Assembly (NCBI RefSeq): GCF_000698575.1
Contig: NZ_JFHD01000008.1
Location: 1-64,000, forward strand
Source of the DNA: Caballeronia zhejiangensis
GTDB taxonomy: Bacteria > Pseudomonadota > Gammaproteobacteria > Burkholderiales > Burkholderiaceae
DNA length: 64,000 bases
Direction of reading: 5' to 3'
The position numbers and the translations under genes were made by a program. Shown here piece by piece: positions 43,101-52,176 of this stretch. Under the pieces are notes generated by a model, which was not told the origin of the DNA, made no database searches, and saw nothing but the letters and a program-made list of their open reading frames with translations. Each line of letters starts with the position of its first letter. Within the stretch, counting starts at the first letter, position 1.

Positions 43101-45116
43101 ATGAAGATGGCCGTACCGCAACGCGCCGCCGGCGTGCGCAATCCAGGCATTCTTCTCTCGGCGGCCCGCGAGGCCGGCGCGAGCCTGGTGCGCAATCTCT
43201 CGATTCCGGCGCCGTTTTCCGATCCCGTCCTCGAAGCGCAGTTTCTCGAAGACCACAGCCAGCGCTTCTGCGCATTCCGGCGCGCGTCGACGCTGCTCGC
43301 GCTTGCCATCTGGACGTGCTTCCTCTGGTGGGACTTCAGCTTCGCGCGGGGCAACCGCGCGCTCGATTCGCGCCTGCCCGACATCCTCGCGCTGCGCTTC
43401 GCGGGCATCGCGCTGCTGTTTTTTGTCGGCGTGCTGGTGCTGCGGCCGTCGTTCCGCTCGCACGCCACCGCGCAACGCATCATTCTGACGGGCATTTACG
43501 GGCTCTTGTGCCTGATCCTCGCAATGGTCGCGATCACGCCCGCGCCCTATAACTACACGCAGCATTTCATCGGGCTGTGCCTTGCGCTGTTCTTCCAGTT
43601 CAGTTTCTTTTATCTGCGCTCTCGCGTCGCGCTGACAGCGGGCATCATCACGCTGGCGTCGATCGTGGTGTTGCAGGTGACGATTCATCTGCTCAACCCC
43701 GAGGATTTCTTCGCGGGGCTCTTCTATATGTTCAACGTCGTGGTCGTGGGGCACGGCGTCTGCACGCACGCCGAGCGCGTCTCGCGCGAGCGCTATAGTT
43801 CGGAGCGCGCGCTGGCTTCCCTCAACGACGAATTGCGCACCGCGAATGTTTCGCTCGGCCGCAAGAATCGCGAGCTCGAAGTCTCCAAGAAGGATCAGGA
43901 GAACAAGACCAACGCGCTGCTCGCGCTGCGCGAACAGCAGATGATCGCCGCGCAGACCGCGAGCCGCGAGAAATCCAACTTTCTCGCCGCGGCGACGCAC
44001 GATCTGCGTCAGCCGATGCACGCGCTCAATCTGTTCCTGCAGGCGGCGGCCGAGGCCATCCGCAACGGCGAATTCGATCAGGCCGAACGGCTCATCAACG
44101 AGTGCGGGCGTTCGTCCGTGATCCTCGCGCGGCTGCTGAACGCGGTGCTCGATCTCTCGCGGCTGGAATCGGGGCGCGTCGTGCCGCGCTATCACGTATT
44201 CGACGTGCGACAGATCGTCGAGGAAGCCGCCGAGCAGTTGCGTCCGTTCGCGATGAGCCGCGGCGTCGAATTGCGCCTGCGGCTCCCGAAGGACGATGTC
44301 GTCTGCGTGCGCAGCGACGCGCACTGGCTCGGGCGCGCCGTGGCCAATCTGGTGTCCAACGGGATCAAGTATGCAGATCAGAGCAAGACTTCGAAGCCGA
44401 CCGTGATCGTCGGCGTGGTGCGTTCGCCGACGCGCGCGCGTATCGACGTGCTGGATAACGGCATCGGCATTCCGGCCGATTATTTCGATGCGATTTTTCA
44501 GCCGTTCTTTCAGGTCGACAATCCCGAGCAGGATCGCGACAAGGGGCTGGGGCTCGGGCTGTCGATCGTCAATGCGGTGATGTCGATGCTCGATCAGCAT
44601 CGCATCGAACTGAAGTCCACCGAAGGGCGCGGCTCGCGCTTTTCGCTCGAAATGCCGCTGTGCGGACCGTCGCCCGACACGCCGTCGGCGCGTGCGCCGG
44701 CGCGTTCCGAGGCGGCGGAAATGGCGCAGCTCAAGGGGCGTTATGTGTTGCTCGTCGAGGACGATGGGCTCGTGCGGGCGTCGACCGAAGCGCTGCTGTC
44801 GCAATGGGGCGTGCTTTATGACTCGGCGGCGAGCTTCGAGGAGTTCGAGACGATTCTCGGCGATATCGAGCGGTTTCCGGATCTCATCATTACCGACTTT
44901 CGACTGCGTGATGCCAAGACCGCGCGGGAAGTGGCGATGCTCGGTGCGACGCGGCTTGGGCGGCCTTGTCCTTGTCTCGTCGTTACCGGTGAACCGGCCG
45001 CGTGTATCGTGCCGCTCGCGTGTGAGCAGGACGTGCTTTCCAAGCCCGTTAGTCCTGGGGAATTGCGGCGTGGGATGCTTGCCTTGATTGCTGGTTTTTG
45101 TGACTCGGGTGCGTGA
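43101..45116 (+). CDS. Membrane-bound hybrid histidine kinase
   Basis: A 671-residue orphan hybrid kinase. The N-terminal part has about six membrane helices (60-215), then a coiled-coil linker (about 230-285), a HisKA domain with His300 in AATHDLRQPMHAL, an ATPase domain (about 405-520; NLVSNGIKYA, DNGIGIP, GLGLGLSIV) and a C-terminal receiver with Asp599 (LIITDFRL) and Lys648 (VLSKPV). The HDLRQP box defines a subgroup of hybrid kinases with multi-helix sensors. No separate output regulator is adjacent. The stop is one base before a palindromic repeat. Confidence 0.9.
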   Translation: MKMAVPQRAAGVRNPGILLSAAREAGASLVRNLSIPAPFSDPVLEAQFLEDHSQRFCAFRRASTLLALAIWTCFLWWDFSFARGNRALDSRLPDILALRFAGIALLFFVGVLVLRPSFRSHATAQRIILTGIYGLLCLILAMVAITPAPYNYTQHFIGLCLALFFQFSFFYLRSRVALTAGIITLASIVVLQVTIHLLNPEDFFAGLFYMFNVVVVGHGVCTHAERVSRERYSSERALASLNDELRTANVSLGRKNRELEVSKKDQENKTNALLALREQQMIAAQTASREKSNFLAAATHDLRQPMHALNLFLQAAAEAIRNGEFDQAERLINECGRSSVILARLLNAVLDLSRLESGRVVPRYHVFDVRQIVEEAAEQLRPFAMSRGVELRLRLPKDDVVCVRSDAHWLGRAVANLVSNGIKYADQSKTSKPTVIVGVVRSPTRARIDVLDNGIGIPADYFDAIFQPFFQVDNPEQDRDKGLGLGLSIVNAVMSMLDQHRIELKSTEGRGSRFSLEMPLCGPSPDTPSARAPARSEAAEMAQLKGRYVLLVEDDGLVRASTEALLSQWGVLYDSAASFEEFETILGDIERFPDLIITDFRLRDAKTAREVAMLGATRLGRPCPCLVVTGEPAACIVPLACEQDVLSKPVSPGELRRGMLALIAGFCDSGA

Positions 45117-45117
45117 G

Positions 45118-45770
45118 TCTTTTTTTCGCCGGATCCCGGTTTCGCGTCGTTCTATTAGCACTGCCCCTGTGCGGGGCGGCACTCACTTTCTTTGCTGCTG
45201 CAAAGAAAGTAAGCAAAGAAAGCAGCTACTGATACGCCCGCGGTCACACGCAATTTGGGTAGTCCTCTCGTCCATCGTGGGCTGCCTAAAGAGTGCCCCC
45301 AAACACCCCATCGGGCTTGGTTCGCGCACGGTCTGTCACATCGCACCACACAACAAACTGGTTCAGCACCAAATAGCTCCGGCCCGCTTCGCGGCCGACC
45401 GGTCAAGCGGGTCCGCGCGTGCTTCTCTACTAACGTCTCCATCTCACTGCAATCGCCGCCCTTTGGTTTCCCTTGCATACCCGGCGGCAGCGCGTAGCGC
45501 TGTGCCGAAGCTCTTTCGTGCTGAACCAGCGCGCTCAACGTATTCGGGCGGCGGACCGTGCGCGATCCAAGTCCCGTTATTGTGATGAGGGCACTCTTTA
45601 GGCGAGTGCCATCGAGGACGAGAGGACTACCCAAATTGCGTGTGACCGCGGGCCTGAAAAGCTGCTTTCTTTGCTTACTTTCTTTGCAGCAGCAAAGAAA
45701 GTGAGTGCCGCCCCGCACAGGGGCAACGCTAATAGACCGACACGAAAACGGGATCCGGCGAAAAAAAACC
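45118..45770. repeat. Large (~650-bp) imperfect inverted-repeat element
   Basis: The arms at 45118-45273 and 45616-45770 are nearly perfect inverted copies, including GGATCCC, a CCCCTGTGCGGGG hairpin, repeated CTTTCTTTGC words and GCGGTCACACGCAATTTGGG. The interior is also symmetric but more diverged: CTAAAGAGTGCCC, TCGCGCACGGTC and CTGGTTCAGCAC recur inverted, with the centre near 45445. Short frames inside are by-products of the repeat. It fills the whole gap between two convergent genes and could act as a two-way terminator or a non-autonomous mobile element. Confidence 0.85.
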
Positions 45771-46445
45771 TCACCCTCGCAACCGCCCCCCCAACCAAGC
45801 CCGCAACGCCTCAACCTCCTCCATACAAACCGAATGCGCCATAGGATAGGCATGCCATTCGACCTCACACCCTTGCCCGCGAGCGAATTCGCACGCCTGC
45901 TCACCGAGAGCCACATTGAGCACATCATCGAAGCTCCCATGCGCGGCAAAGATGGGAACCGATCGGTTCGCTTCGGAAAGCGATTCATCGATCAGCCCTT
46001 CGGAAGGAATGTAGCCCGACAGCACGATCAACCCAGCGAGCTTCTCGGGATGAGTGAGCCCCGCCTGATAGGTCATCGCACCGCCCTGCGAAAATCCCGC
46101 GATAAAAATGCGCTCACTGGGAATTCCCCGCGCGTTCTGCGCCTCGATAAGCGCCCGCACGCGCCCGACCGAAGCGACGATGCCCGCCTCGTCCACGCGC
46201 CGGTTGATGCCCTCGAACGACAGAATGTCGTACCACGCGCGCATCACATAGCCGTTATTCGCCGTCACGGCGATCTCCGGCGCGTTCGGAAACACGAAGC
46301 GGATCGCGGGCGCATCGGCGAGACGCAATTCGGGCACGAGCGGCACGAAGTCGTTGGCATCGGCGCCGAGGCCGTGCATCAGGATCACGGCGAATTCGGG
46401 ATTCGGCGCGGTTTCGATCTCGATGGTCGAAGCTTGATCGGTCAT
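45771..46445 (-). CDS. Carboxylesterase/phospholipase (alpha/beta hydrolase, APT1-like)
   Basis: A 224-residue cytoplasmic serine hydrolase. The triad is Ser119 (GFSQGGAM), Asp173 (HGSFDDVLN) and His204 (AHSVCMEE), with an oxyanion motif LMHGLGADANDF near 22-33. The size and motif spacing match the bacterial carboxylesterase / acyl-protein thioesterase family acting on short acyl esters or lysophospholipids. Its stop codon starts at the edge of the palindromic element. The MAPEG gene lies 16 bp upstream, so the two probably share a promoter. Confidence 0.92.
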   Translation of the reverse strand: MTDQASTIEIETAPNPEFAVILMHGLGADANDFVPLVPELRLADAPAIRFVFPNAPEIAVTANNGYVMRAWYDILSFEGINRRVDEAGIVASVGRVRALIEAQNARGIPSERIFIAGFSQGGAMTYQAGLTHPEKLAGLIVLSGYIPSEGLIDESLSEANRSVPIFAAHGSFDDVLNVALGEQACEFARGQGCEVEWHAYPMAHSVCMEEVEALRAWLGGRLRG

Positions 46446-46461
46446 TGCCCTTCACTCCTCG

Positions 46462-46851
46462 TCAGATGATGGGAACGAGAATCTGCACGATGCCCACGAC
46501 CGACACCAGCCACACCAGCGAGCGCACGAACGGCACGCCGGCAGCGTAGAGCGGCACGTAGACCAGACGCGCGACGAAATACGCGAGCGCGCCATAGTGC
46601 GTGAGCGTGTTCTCGCGCCCCGTGACGTGCACGATCAGCACCGCAATGGCGAAAATCGGCAGCGTCTCGAACAGATTCGACTGCGCCCGCATCAGCCGTC
46701 CGGAAAGCTTGCTGGGCGGCGGCGTGGCGGCATCGCGCGGGCCGGCCTGGTATCTGATGCCGACTTCGCGGTTGCGCACGACCGCAGGGAGCAACACTTG
46801 CACCAGCGCGAGCACGAGCGTCCAGGCAAGCATCGTCAGTTCGAAACTCAT
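46462..46851 (-). CDS. MAPEG-family membrane protein
   Basis: A 129-residue four-helix membrane protein of the MAPEG family (eicosanoid and glutathione metabolism). Typical features are an N-terminal helix, the loop motif LSGRLMRAQSNLFETLPIFAIAVL, and ALAYFVARLVYVPLYAAG. Bacterial members are mostly uncharacterised; some have glutathione transferase or peroxidase activity. GGAGACGCC precedes the ATG at 46849-46851. Confidence 0.9.
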   Translation of the reverse strand: MSFELTMLAWTLVLALVQVLLPAVVRNREVGIRYQAGPRDAATPPPSKLSGRLMRAQSNLFETLPIFAIAVLIVHVTGRENTLTHYGALAYFVARLVYVPLYAAGVPFVRSLVWLVSVVGIVQILVPII

Positions 46852-46955
46852 GGCGTCTCCACAGTAAGAAATAGCCACGGCGGACCGCGCCCATGATGCC
46901 ACCGCGATCCGCCAGCGTGTAGTCTTGAACGTGATCCCCTACGAGTCCTTCATCC

Positions 46956-47351
46956 ATGCATGCGATGACCCTTCGTCTGTCGCCCGGCGACGATCTGCGC
47001 GCCGCGCTCGATCATGCCTTCCGCGCGCACGCGCTCTCCGCCGCGTTCGTCCTTCAGGGCATCGGCAGCCTGAACGTCGCGCGTCTGCGCTACGCGGGCC
47101 GCGACGAAGCCGTTGAATTGCGCGGCGATCTCGAAATCGTCACGCTCGCCGGCACGCTGTCAGCGCAAGGCCCGCACCTGCACATGAGCATCGCCGATGC
47201 CGATGGCCGCGTCTCCGGCGGCCACGTCACGCCGGGCTGCATCGTGCGGACGACGGCGGAGATCATCGTCGCGCATCTGCCCGGCGAACGTTACACGCGT
47301 GAGCACGATGCCGCGACGGGCTTCGCCGAACTCGTCATCCGGGCGACGTGA
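46956..47351 (+). CDS. PPC (DUF296) domain protein
   Basis: A 131-residue stand-alone PPC domain (MTLRLSPGDDLRAALDHAFRAH...; GPHLHMSIADADGRVSGGHV near 72-91). The domain was named from plant AT-hook proteins, where it mediates trimerisation; bacterial single-domain members form trimers, and the conserved GPHLH/GGH histidines suggest a metal site. Function unknown. Its last 17 bases overlap the 3' end of the convergent phosphoesterase gene. Confidence 0.88.
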   Translation: MHAMTLRLSPGDDLRAALDHAFRAHALSAAFVLQGIGSLNVARLRYAGRDEAVELRGDLEIVTLAGTLSAQGPHLHMSIADADGRVSGGHVTPGCIVRTTAEIIVAHLPGERYTREHDAATGFAELVIRAT

Positions 47352-48186
47352 CAGCATCCGTCGGTTGCGCGACGCCGAGCGCGAGATCGTGGCGCGCGAT
47401 CATCTCGAATGCTTCGGTCGTCTCCGAATAGTCCCAGCGTTCGACCGTCGCGCGACGCCCGTCGCCATTGCCAACGCTTGCGTCGTGGCGGATCACGTTC
47501 ACCGAATTGTCGATCGTGCCGCGCGTGCGCGACGACAGCGCCGTGCCCGCCTGCACCGCCCACATGCGGCGCGTGAGTCCCGCGAAGGTATCGTGCAGCG
47601 GCAACACGTAGGGCAGATGAATATGCCCGCCGAGAATCAGGTCCGCGCCCGCACGCGCCCAGCGCGGCACCGCGCGCTCGCGTCCGTGCAGCAGATTCTT
47701 TTCGTCCTGAGTGCGCGTGACGGCCACCGGCTGATGCGTGACCACGACGCGCAACTGCGCCGCGCTCGCCGCCTCCAGCCGCGCGGCGACGCGCCTCACC
47801 TGCTGCATCGACACTTCGCCGTCCTTGTGACGATACGCCCGCGTCGTGTTCACGCCGAGCACGAGCAACCCCGCCGAATCGAACGCCGGTTCGAGATCGG
47901 CGCCGAACGCGCGCTGATGATTCGCGTACGGATAACACAGCCGCGCGAGCGGATCGAAAAGCGGAATGTCGTGATTGCCGGGGATGACGAGCGTCGGCGT
48001 CGCGCCGAGCGCATCGACGAACGCGCGCGCCGACGCGAACTGCCGCTTGCGCGCGCGCTGGGTGATATCGCCGGACAGCACGACGAGATCGGGAGCGAGC
48101 GCATCGGCGAGCCGCAGGAGCGCTGCGACCACCGGCGGCCGCTCGGTGCCGAAATGCGTATCGGAAATCTGCAACAGCAAGGTCAT
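47335..48186 (-). CDS. Calcineurin-like metallophosphoesterase
   Basis: A 283-residue binuclear metallophosphoesterase with all ligand motifs: Asp9 and His11 (ISDTHFG), VVLSGDIT, VIPGNHDI, VVVTHQPV and LGGHIHLPY. The architecture resembles CpdA/3',5'-cyclic-nucleotide phosphodiesterase-type enzymes, but cyclic nucleotides are only one possible substrate. The start overlaps the lipid kinase stop (ATGA, 48183-48186). It probably acts in the same lipid or phosphate-ester pathway. Confidence 0.9.
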   Translation of the reverse strand: MTLLLQISDTHFGTERPPVVAALLRLADALAPDLVVLSGDITQRARKRQFASARAFVDALGATPTLVIPGNHDIPLFDPLARLCYPYANHQRAFGADLEPAFDSAGLLVLGVNTTRAYRHKDGEVSMQQVRRVAARLEAASAAQLRVVVTHQPVAVTRTQDEKNLLHGRERAVPRWARAGADLILGGHIHLPYVLPLHDTFAGLTRRMWAVQAGTALSSRTRGTIDNSVNVIRHDASVGNGDGRRATVERWDYSETTEAFEMIARHDLALGVAQPTDAVTSPG

Positions 48187-49181
48187 GAGCGATTGGCTTC
48201 GGCCACTGTCGGCTCAGGCTTGAGCAGGAAAAGCGGTTTGTCGGACACGCGAAATTCCAGCGGCATCTGCAGTTTCGCGACCTCGCCATCCGTCGCGATC
48301 TTGACGAGTCTGCGCTTCTTCGACGGATGCGTCACCGTGATGCGCTCGAACGTGAAGCTCACGACGTGATCGGAATCCGACAGACGCCCCGCCGCGCCGT
48401 GCAGCGACAGCCACAGATGCATGAGCCGTCCGACCGGCCGCGGCGCAATCGCGACGAGCAAGCCCTGTTCCAGCGCGCGCGCTTCGTCCGGCATGCCGAT
48501 CTGCTCCATCTGCAGGCGGTTGTTGCCGACGAAGAGCGTCGACGAGCGAATTTCGGTCGTGCTGCCATCGTGATCGATATGCAAACGCAAATGGCGATGC
48601 GGCTTGAGCATCGTGGAAAGCGCCGACCAGAGCGCGACGAGCCGGCTGCGCCCGAATTGCCGCTTGTAGATTTCGCGATCTTCGAGCAAGCGCGGATAAA
48701 GCCCGAGGCTCGCGTTGACGAGAAACATGCGCGCGTTCACGAAGCCGACCTGCACCGGATAGGCGCGCGCGTCGAGCAGAAGTTTCGTCGATTGCTCGAG
48801 ATCGGCGGGAATGCCGTGGTCGCGGCTGAAGTAGTTGAACGTGCCGCGCGGCAGCACGGCGAACGGGCAGCCGGCGTCGTGCGCCGCGTGCGCGACCGTG
48901 CAAAGCGTGCCGTCGCCGCCCGCGCCGACGAGCACGCCGCCCGCTTGGCACGCCGCCGCCGCGGTTTCGCGCGCGACGTCCGCGAGACCGCGCGGATCGT
49001 CGACGACGCGCAATTCGAAACGTCGCCCGGCCGCGCCGAGTTCGCTTTCGAGCAGGCTGCGGGTCGCGTCGGACTGACGGCGTCCCGAGCCCGCGTTCAT
49101 CACGATGAAGAACGGCGCGTCGGCGGCGAGCGTTTTTGCGGTGTCGGCGGATGGAGATGCGGATGCGGCAGTCGGTGTCAT
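48183..49181 (-). CDS. Diacylglycerol kinase-family lipid kinase
   Basis: A 332-residue protein of the DAGK/sphingosine kinase catalytic family with the nucleotide motif GGDGT at 88-92, the acceptor region LPRGTFNYFSRDHGIP, and the C-terminal beta-sandwich. It phosphorylates a lipid alcohol, possibly diacylglycerol. GGGAG precedes ATG 49179-49181; a longer frame adds 14 unlikely residues. It is coupled to the phosphoesterase gene. Confidence 0.9.
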   Translation of the reverse strand: MTPTAASASPSADTAKTLAADAPFFIVMNAGSGRRQSDATRSLLESELGAAGRRFELRVVDDPRGLADVARETAAAACQAGGVLVGAGGDGTLCTVAHAAHDAGCPFAVLPRGTFNYFSRDHGIPADLEQSTKLLLDARAYPVQVGFVNARMFLVNASLGLYPRLLEDREIYKRQFGRSRLVALWSALSTMLKPHRHLRLHIDHDGSTTEIRSSTLFVGNNRLQMEQIGMPDEARALEQGLLVAIAPRPVGRLMHLWLSLHGAAGRLSDSDHVVSFTFERITVTHPSKKRRLVKIATDGEVAKLQMPLEFRVSDKPLFLLKPEPTVAEANRS

Positions 49182-49297
49182 CGGCGGCGCTCCCTCGATG
49201 CTCCGCGCGCGCGGATCGCGCACGACGAGCGTGGCTCCGCGCTCATAGGCGAAGCCTGCCGATTATAACGAAATGCTTACAGCCGGATCGCCGGCAA

Positions 49298-49738
49298 TCA
49301 AGTGTGCTCGCCGCGAATGTAGTACTCGAGCTGCTGGATGGTGTACTGCTGCTCGGCCATGATGTTCTTCACCAGATCGCCGATGGAGATCATGCCGATG
49401 AGCCTGCCGTTGTCGATCACCGGCAAGTGACGCATGCGCTTGTCGGTCATGAGCGCCATGCAGTCGTCGGTGGTCTGGTCGGGGCGCACGTAGCGCACGT
49501 GCGACGTCATGATGTCGCGCACCGGCGTGTGCTTCGAGACGCGGTCCATCAGGACGACTTTGCGCGCATAGTCGCGCTCGGTCATGATGCCCACGATCTC
49601 GTCGCCTTCGGTGACGATCACCGCACCGATGTGCTTGTCGGCCATCAGCTTGATTGCATCGAAGACCGACGCCGTGGCTGGAACGGTAAAGACCGTCTGG
49701 TCGGGTTTCGAATTCAGAACCTGTGCGACTGTTGCCAT
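49298..49738 (-). CDS. CBS-domain pair protein
   Basis: A 146-residue protein made of two CBS domains (about 8-65 and 75-135; MADKHIGAVIVTEGDEIVGIMTERDYARKVV, MTDKRMRHLPVIDNGRLIGMISIGDLVK). Such stand-alone pairs bind adenine nucleotides and sense energy state. GGAGG precedes the ATG. It is a monocistronic unit. Confidence 0.92.
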   Translation of the reverse strand: MATVAQVLNSKPDQTVFTVPATASVFDAIKLMADKHIGAVIVTEGDEIVGIMTERDYARKVVLMDRVSKHTPVRDIMTSHVRYVRPDQTTDDCMALMTDKRMRHLPVIDNGRLIGMISIGDLVKNIMAEQQYTIQQLEYYIRGEHT

Positions 49739-50024
49739 CGAGCGCCTCCGTTATGAGCGGGGAACGTTGTTGCGCCTGGGCGACGGGTTATCTTGCGCCT
49801 GTATGCAGCGTAAAGCCTCGCGCGCGATGCCTTCATCGGCATTAACCCGACCATTCGAAAAAAGTATAGATCACCGGCGCCGCGCGAGACGTGCGCCGCG
49901 CGTTTCATCTCGCGCGTCGTCACGCATGCCTTCAGTTTCGCCGATTAATGCCGCTAATCAGGCATCTGGTGGAAAGTGAAGCCACCGGCAAACACACGAA
50001 GGCATCGCTTAGAGGGAGAACGAG

Positions 50025-50978
50025 GTGAGCAGTTCACAACAGGATATCGAGCAGCGCGTGCGGCTCGCGGGCAGCAACATGTTCGAATTGCTTCTGTTCA
50101 GGCTCGGCGAGTCGCCGGGCTCGGAGCAACGGGAGCTGTACGGCATCAACGTGTTCAAGGTGCGCGAGATTCTCGCGATGCCGACGATCACCGCCGTCGC
50201 CGGTTCGAGCGAGGAGATTCTCGGCGTCGCGGATATCCGCGGCCAGATCATTCCCGTGATCGATCTCGCGCGCATCACCGGCTGCCGGCCGAAAAACGGT
50301 CCGAAAATTCTGCTCGTCACCGAATTCGCGCGCACGACGCAAGGCTTCGCGGTCGAGGAAGTCGACGATATCGTGCGGCTCGAGTGGAATCAGGTGCTGT
50401 CGGCGGAATCGCACTCGGGCGGCAAGACCGTGACGAGTTTCGCGCGGCTCGATGGCAACGTCGACGGCTCGCGGCTCGCGCAGGTGCTCGACGTCGAGCG
50501 CATCGTGCGTGATGTGCTGCCGTCGCAGGAAACGGATATCACCGAGGCCAACACCGGTCGGCTGCAGCTCAAGCCGGGCGCGCGCGTGCTTGCGGCAGAC
50601 GATTCGGGCGTCGCGCGGGCGCTCATCGAGCAAAGTCTCACGGCGATGGGCGTGCCCTTCGTGATGACCAAAACCGGCCAGGAAGCGTGGGACGTACTGG
50701 AAGCGGCGCTCAGAAAGGCGGAGAAGGACGGCACCGAGGTCGCGGATCACATCGCGCTCGTGCTCACCGATCTGGAAATGCCCGAAATGGACGGTTTCAC
50801 CCTCACGCGCCGCATCAAGGCGGAGACGGGGCTGATGCACATTCCGGTGGTGATTCACTCGTCGCTGTCGGGATCGGCGAACGAGCAGCACGTGCGCAAG
50901 GTCGGTGCGAACGCGTATGTGTCGAAGTTCGAGGCGTCGGAGCTCGCGAACGTGATGCGCGGCGCGCTCGCGGCCTGA
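50025..50978 (+). CDS. cheV: Chemotaxis coupling protein CheV (CheW-receiver)
   Basis: A 317-residue protein with an N-terminal CheW domain (about 20-165; FKVREILAMPTITAVAG, VADIRGQIIPVIDLA) and a C-terminal receiver (about 186-312) with Asp249 (VLTDLEMPEMDGF) and a conserved Lys in AYVSKF. CheV couples chemoreceptors to CheA and may buffer phosphate. The start is GTG 50025 behind GGGAG. No other chemotaxis gene is adjacent, so it works with che genes elsewhere; motAB is about 40 kb away in this window. Confidence 0.93.
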   Translation: MSSSQQDIEQRVRLAGSNMFELLLFRLGESPGSEQRELYGINVFKVREILAMPTITAVAGSSEEILGVADIRGQIIPVIDLARITGCRPKNGPKILLVTEFARTTQGFAVEEVDDIVRLEWNQVLSAESHSGGKTVTSFARLDGNVDGSRLAQVLDVERIVRDVLPSQETDITEANTGRLQLKPGARVLAADDSGVARALIEQSLTAMGVPFVMTKTGQEAWDVLEAALRKAEKDGTEVADHIALVLTDLEMPEMDGFTLTRRIKAETGLMHIPVVIHSSLSGSANEQHVRKVGANAYVSKFEASELANVMRGALAA

Positions 50979-51052
50979 AACGCGTTCGGCGCGCGCAACG
51001 CAGACCTTTTGAGCCTGCGCGGCGCGCGCCGAATCAGTCTTTCAGCCTGTCG

Positions 51053-51072
51053 GCCCGGCGGATGAGCCGGGC
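51053..51072. terminator. Possible hairpin terminator between cheV and secreted protein
   Basis: GCCCGGC (51053-51059) and GCCGGGC (51066-51072) form a 7-bp hairpin between convergent genes. There is no U-tract on either side, so termination here would be weak. Confidence 0.35.
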
Positions 51073-51084
51073 TGGCCGAACCGG

Positions 51085-51360
51085 TTATTGACCGAAGAAG
51101 ACGGACTGAGCCTTGTTGGCCGATTGCGTGCGGGTGCCCGACTGAGCCAGCGCGTCGCGCGAGCCGCCGAAAGCGGTCGTGCTCGTGCCGTTCGCGTTTT
51201 CTTCGGCGGCGATCGCTTGTGCGCTCGGACCTTGTTGCGACGTCGGCGCGCCGACAGCCGGACGGTAGAACGGAGCCGGACCGTAGCCGCTTGCAAAAGC
51301 GGGAGCGGCGAGCGTGGCGGTAGCGGCGATCAGAAGGGTAGCGAGAAGATTGCGTTTCAT
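51085..51360 (-). CDS. Small secreted protein of unknown function
   Basis: A 91-residue protein with a signal peptide (MKRNLLATLLIAATATLAAPAFA, about 23 residues). The mature 68 residues are polar and contain GYGPAPFYRPAVGAP and an Ala/Ser/Thr/Gln-rich tail; there are no cysteines. It resembles the many small exported hypothetical proteins of Burkholderia. GGAG precedes the ATG. Location is likely periplasmic; function unknown. Confidence 0.78.
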   Translation of the reverse strand: MKRNLLATLLIAATATLAAPAFASGYGPAPFYRPAVGAPTSQQGPSAQAIAAEENANGTSTTAFGGSRDALAQSGTRTQSANKAQSVFFGQ

Positions 51361-51682
51361 GGTGTGAGCTCCAAAGACGGTTGACGTTCAATCAGAAAGC
51401 GCCGCAGCGGTCTTGCGAGAAACTGTCTGCTACGTCGATGGAATGCAGTGTATACCCCTACTATCGCTTTTTTATCTCCATAAATTTCAATTCAGTTTTC
51501 GGTATGGACCAACAATAGTTGGCCGCACGATCGTTCAAAATCGTCCTAAACGTCCGCCTGGCGGGCGATTGCGCGTGTTGACAAGCGGCGCGCTCGGCTG
51601 CTTCGTTTAGCGGGGAACGAACAATTATCTAGCGCACGGGCGTGCGAATTTGCCGCTAGCGCGAACGACATCCCGCGTTATC
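51361..51682. other. Non-coding AT-richer gap
   Basis: About 320 bp between two left-going genes. The part at 51440-51540 is unusually AT-rich for this genome (TTTTTTATCTCCATAAATTTC) and probably contains the promoter of the secreted protein gene. No RNA structure or operator recognised. Confidence 0.4.
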
Positions 51683-52114
51683 TCAGTGAACGAGCCGTCC
51701 GATCAGGCGGAGCAGTTCCGTGGGCGGGTTGCCCTTCTGGCAATAACCGTCGAATCCGGAATGCATGCCCTCCGCCCGCACGATGTCCTCACCGAGCGCC
51801 GTGAACGCGATGATCACCGCGTCGCGCGTGCGGGCGATACGGCGAAGCACGCGCGCGGTTGCGAAACCGTCGTGTTCCGGCATCGTGATATCGAGAATGA
51901 CGATGTGCGGCACCCAGTTGTCGATCGTATGGAGTGCATCGACGCCGGACAACGCAAAACGCGTGTCGAAGCCCTCCGCTTCGAGCGCGGCGCAAAGCGC
52001 TTCGGCGCTATGGGCGTTGTCGTCGACGATGAGGATGCGCCACGAATCGCGGTCGACATCGACGCTGCGATTCGTCCAAAGCGCGCAATGAGGAGAATGC
52101 AAGTACAGGGGCAT
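51683..52114 (-). CDS. Stand-alone receiver-domain response regulator
   Basis: A 143-residue protein consisting of about 24 N-terminal residues plus one receiver domain: acidic pair Asp31/Asp32 (ILIVDDNAHS), phospho-acceptor Asp75 (IVILDITMPEHDGF) and Lys127 followed by Gly-Asn-Pro rather than the usual Pro. There is no output domain, so it signals by protein contact or phosphotransfer. The start at 52112-52114 has no clear Shine-Dalgarno sequence; an upstream start would lengthen the N-terminus. No kinase is adjacent. Confidence 0.85.
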   Translation of the reverse strand: MPLYLHSPHCALWTNRSVDVDRDSWRILIVDDNAHSAEALCAALEAEGFDTRFALSGVDALHTIDNWVPHIVILDITMPEHDGFATARVLRRIARTRDAVIIAFTALGEDIVRAEGMHSGFDGYCQKGNPPTELLRLIGRLVH

Positions 52115-52176
52115 GGGCGTTCGACGGAAACATACGACTGCCCAACAGCATGTTTCGCGCCCGCCCGCCGCCAAGC

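Noticed and set aside
43035..45182. 715-codon open frame on the minus strand
   Set aside because: Antisense to the hybrid histidine kinase, whose motifs are intact.
45155..45988. 277-codon frame running through the palindromic element into the esterase
   Set aside because: It reads both repeat arms and their symmetric interior, and overlaps the esterase gene in another frame. Similar frames appear in both directions because the DNA is a palindrome.
49945..49955. GCCGATTA sequence as a sigma-28 promoter for cheV
   Set aside because: No TAAA element at the right distance and the -10 match is imperfect.
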